Position numbers and translations under genes: made by a program. Source: Firmicutes bacterium UBA2530 (lineage in GTDB: Bacteria > Bacillota > Clostridia > Tissierellales > Sedimentibacteraceae). Taken from it: a stretch of DNA of 30,005 bases. Under the pieces are notes generated by a model. The model worked only from the letters and a program-made list of their open reading frames with translations, had not been told where the DNA came from and did not search any database. This document shows positions 28,573-30,005 of this stretch, one piece after another (position 1 is the stretch's first letter; each line of letters begins with the position of its first letter). The stretch lies in assembly GCA_002340985.1 (NCBI GenBank), contig DDNC01000018.1, positions 82,001 to 112,005 of the forward strand. The letters run 5' to 3'.

Positions 28573-29352
28573 ATGTGGACGAGAGAACAACTTAAGCTTT
28601 CGGCGAAGGAATCCTTGAAAGGAAACTACTGGCAGGCTTTTTGGGTGGGTATAGTTCTGGCAATATTCTCGGGAATCGGCGGCGGTGGAGGCGGTGGAGG
28701 CGGCGGTTCCAGCAGCAATTGGGAAACGGCAGAAAGATATTTTGGAAGCAATGACAACTTTATGATAATAGCTATTGCCATAATTGTATTAGCTGTACTA
28801 TACAGAATTCTTATAGGTTTTTCTCTGGAGGTTGGTTCAAGAAAATATTTTGTGCAGCTGGCGCAGGGCAAGAATACGGAAGGATGCTACGGGTTTGCAT
28901 TTGACGGTTCTAATTACAGAGGTATTATTTCAGCAATGTTTTTGAAGGGCTTTTACAATTTTCTGTGGTCGCTTCTCTTTGTTATACCGGGTATAGTTAA
29001 ATCGTATTCTTACAGGATGGTTCCCAATATTTTAGCGGATAATCCGAGATTGAGTGCTGACGAGGCAATTACTCTCAGCAGAAAAATGATGAATGGACAC
29101 AAAATGGATACATTTGTGCTGGATCTTTCATTTCTGGGATGGTATCTGCTTGGATTGCTGGCACTTGTTATTGGTACTCTTTTCGTACATCCGTATGTAT
29201 ATGCCACGGAGGCGCACCTTTACCTGGTGCTGAGGAGTAATGCGATTGGCGGCGGATTCTGCACGTACGAGGATTTAAACCTTGGAAGAGAAACAAATTA
29301 TTTTGACACAGGCAATGACGACAACGATTATTTCAGGCGCGATGATTATTAA
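28573..29352 (+). CDS. DUF975 family membrane protein with polyglycine tract
   Basis: A 259-residue membrane protein of the DUF975 family, recognised by the start WTREQLKLSAKESLKGNYW and by KSYSYRMVPNILADNPRLSADEAITLSRKMMNGHK (about 140-176). Helices lie near 23-35, 65-85, 118-140 and 182-210. Family function is unknown. An unusual run of ten glycines (36-45) and three serines comes directly after the first helix; it is encoded by 28678-28707 with a 9-base GGCGGTGGA-type periodicity. The ATG at 28573 sits six bases after GGAGGG; the ATG at 28567 touches that site and was rejected. The tail is acidic with several Asp and Asn. It appears to be a single-gene unit. Confidence 0.8.
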   Translation: MWTREQLKLSAKESLKGNYWQAFWVGIVLAIFSGIGGGGGGGGGGSSSNWETAERYFGSNDNFMIIAIAIIVLAVLYRILIGFSLEVGSRKYFVQLAQGKNTEGCYGFAFDGSNYRGIISAMFLKGFYNFLWSLLFVIPGIVKSYSYRMVPNILADNPRLSADEAITLSRKMMNGHKMDTFVLDLSFLGWYLLGLLALVIGTLFVHPYVYATEAHLYLVLRSNAIGGGFCTYEDLNLGRETNYFDTGNDDNDYFRRDDY

Positions 29353-29371
29353 AAGAATATGAATACATAAT

Positions 29372-29408
29372 ACACCCCCTTTTTGTATATACTGTGCATA
29401 GGGGGTGT
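29372..29408 (+). promoter_or_regulatory. Hairpin covering the yyaC ribosome-binding site
   Basis: ACACCCCCT (29372-29380) is a perfect 9-bp complement of AGGGGGTGT (29400-29408), with a 19-base loop. The right arm contains the only ribosome-binding-like sequence before yyaC. There is no T-run after the right arm, so this is not a normal terminator. TGAATA (29360-29365) just upstream resembles a sporulation-sigma -35, but no convincing -10 follows. Confidence 0.4.
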
Positions 29409-29413
29409 TGCCT

Positions 29414-29977
29414 TTGAATCCAATAGAAGTACATTACAAAAACAGCTTTGCGGCAATAAAAATAGGTCATTACCTCAGACCTCAGATTAACAAAAGCTCC
29501 GCTATTGTGTGCATAGGAACAGATAAATGCATCGTTGACAGCCTTGGCCCTCTGACAGGAACTTTGCTGTCAAAGGAAAATCTGACCATAGATATTTACG
29601 GAACACTTGACAGACCTGTCCATGCACTGAATATAAACGATTATGTGAAGATTATCAGAAATAAAAACTACGACAGAATAATTGCCATAGACGCATGCCT
29701 CAGCAATAAAAAAAATCAGGGAATAATTGAAGTAAGAGAAGGTCCCATCACTCCCGGAAAAGGCATAGGTAAGATCTTGCCTGAAATAGGGGATTTATCC
29801 ATAATAGGCGTTGTAGATTCTAGCGACAGAGATTTTCACGATTTAATTCAGGATACGAGGCTTTCGTTGATTTATGAAATGGCGGAAATTATATGTGAGG
29901 GTATTGCGGCGGGAATTAACATGAGGCTTGGAGAGGAATCCGACTCTAGGCGCCAGGTCTCCATAAGCAGCTTTTAA
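29414..29977 (+). CDS. yyaC: Spore protein YyaC (DUF1256; GPR-protease-like fold)
   Basis: A 187-residue protein of the YyaC family, found in endospore formers and related to the germination protease fold. VCIGTDKCIVDSLGPLTGTLL (32-52) with D37 and D42 is the family signature, followed by IAIDACLS and GPITPGKGIGK-LPEIGD. In Bacillus subtilis yyaC is a forespore gene; it is thought to be a protease-like protein, but its substrate is not settled. The start is not ATG: TTG 29414 lies eight bases after AGGGGGT and gives M-N-P-I-E; GTG 29405 and TTG 29408 are alternatives that overlap the ribosome site. That site lies in a hairpin, so translation may be controlled. The gene implies that the organism can, or its ancestors could, form endospores. 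Confidence 0.85.
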   Translation: MNPIEVHYKNSFAAIKIGHYLRPQINKSSAIVCIGTDKCIVDSLGPLTGTLLSKENLTIDIYGTLDRPVHALNINDYVKIIRNKNYDRIIAIDACLSNKKNQGIIEVREGPITPGKGIGKILPEIGDLSIIGVVDSSDRDFHDLIQDTRLSLIYEMAEIICEGIAAGINMRLGEESDSRRQVSISSF

Positions 29978-30005
29978 GTCTTTTAAATATATAACAGCAT
30001 AAACG

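Overview
This is a low-GC chromosomal window from an anaerobic Firmicute, most likely a clostridial lineage. The signs are A/T-rich codons, strong GGAGG ribosome sites, sigma-A-like promoters often with an extended -10 (TGnTATAAT), compact operons closed by hairpin terminators, a SigV/RsiV pair, a YesM-type two-component system, and the spore-associated gene yyaC. No tRNA, rRNA, CRISPR array, insertion sequence or phage gene was seen. No gap between genes exceeds about 220 bases, so coding density is high throughout.

Layout. 1-3.8 kb: the tail of a stalk-domain surface protein, an MBL-fold hydrolase, a macrodomain/HAD pair, a ferritin-like protein and a DUF1904 protein. 3.9-7.7 kb (minus): an NQR-type sodium-pump operon, nqrB-C-D-E-F, with no nqrA. 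7.9-11.7 kb: a DUF2975/Xre/DUF4173 membrane operon, then sigV-rsiV behind an ECF-type promoter. 11.9-16.8 kb: a histidine kinase with an amino-acid-binding-protein sensor, an NtrC-like sigma-54 activator, and an alanine/glycine:cation symporter preceded by a near-perfect sigma-54 promoter. 16.9-21.2 kb: a flavinylated, secreted lipoprotein reductase of the fumarate/urocanate reductase family, divergent from a YesM/AraC-type two-component system. 21.3-30 kb: a cation/proton antiporter, hflK-hflC with a small membrane gene, an old yellow enzyme, an RsgI-like membrane protein, an HD phosphohydrolase, a YczE-like membrane protein, a DUF975 protein and yyaC.

How it may fit together. Three products handle sodium: the NQR-like complex (export driven by electron flow), the AGCS symporter (Na+ re-entry with an amino acid) and the CPA-type antiporter. 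The NQR operon keeps every internal redox ligand that can be checked: the NqrF FAD and [2Fe-2S] motifs, the four NqrD/NqrE membrane cysteines, and the FMN threonines of NqrC and NqrB. It lacks NqrA, the subunit tied to quinone reduction. About 9 kb away is an extracytoplasmic reductase with a covalent-FMN motif. In its active site Tyr replaces the fumarate-reductase His, a change known from urocanate reductases. My leading hypothesis is that electrons from NADH leave through the NQR-like complex to flavinylated acceptors outside the membrane, so that sodium pumping is coupled to respiration of an amino-acid-derived acceptor such as urocanate. The domains, motifs and gene order are read from the sequence; the electron-transfer link is inference.
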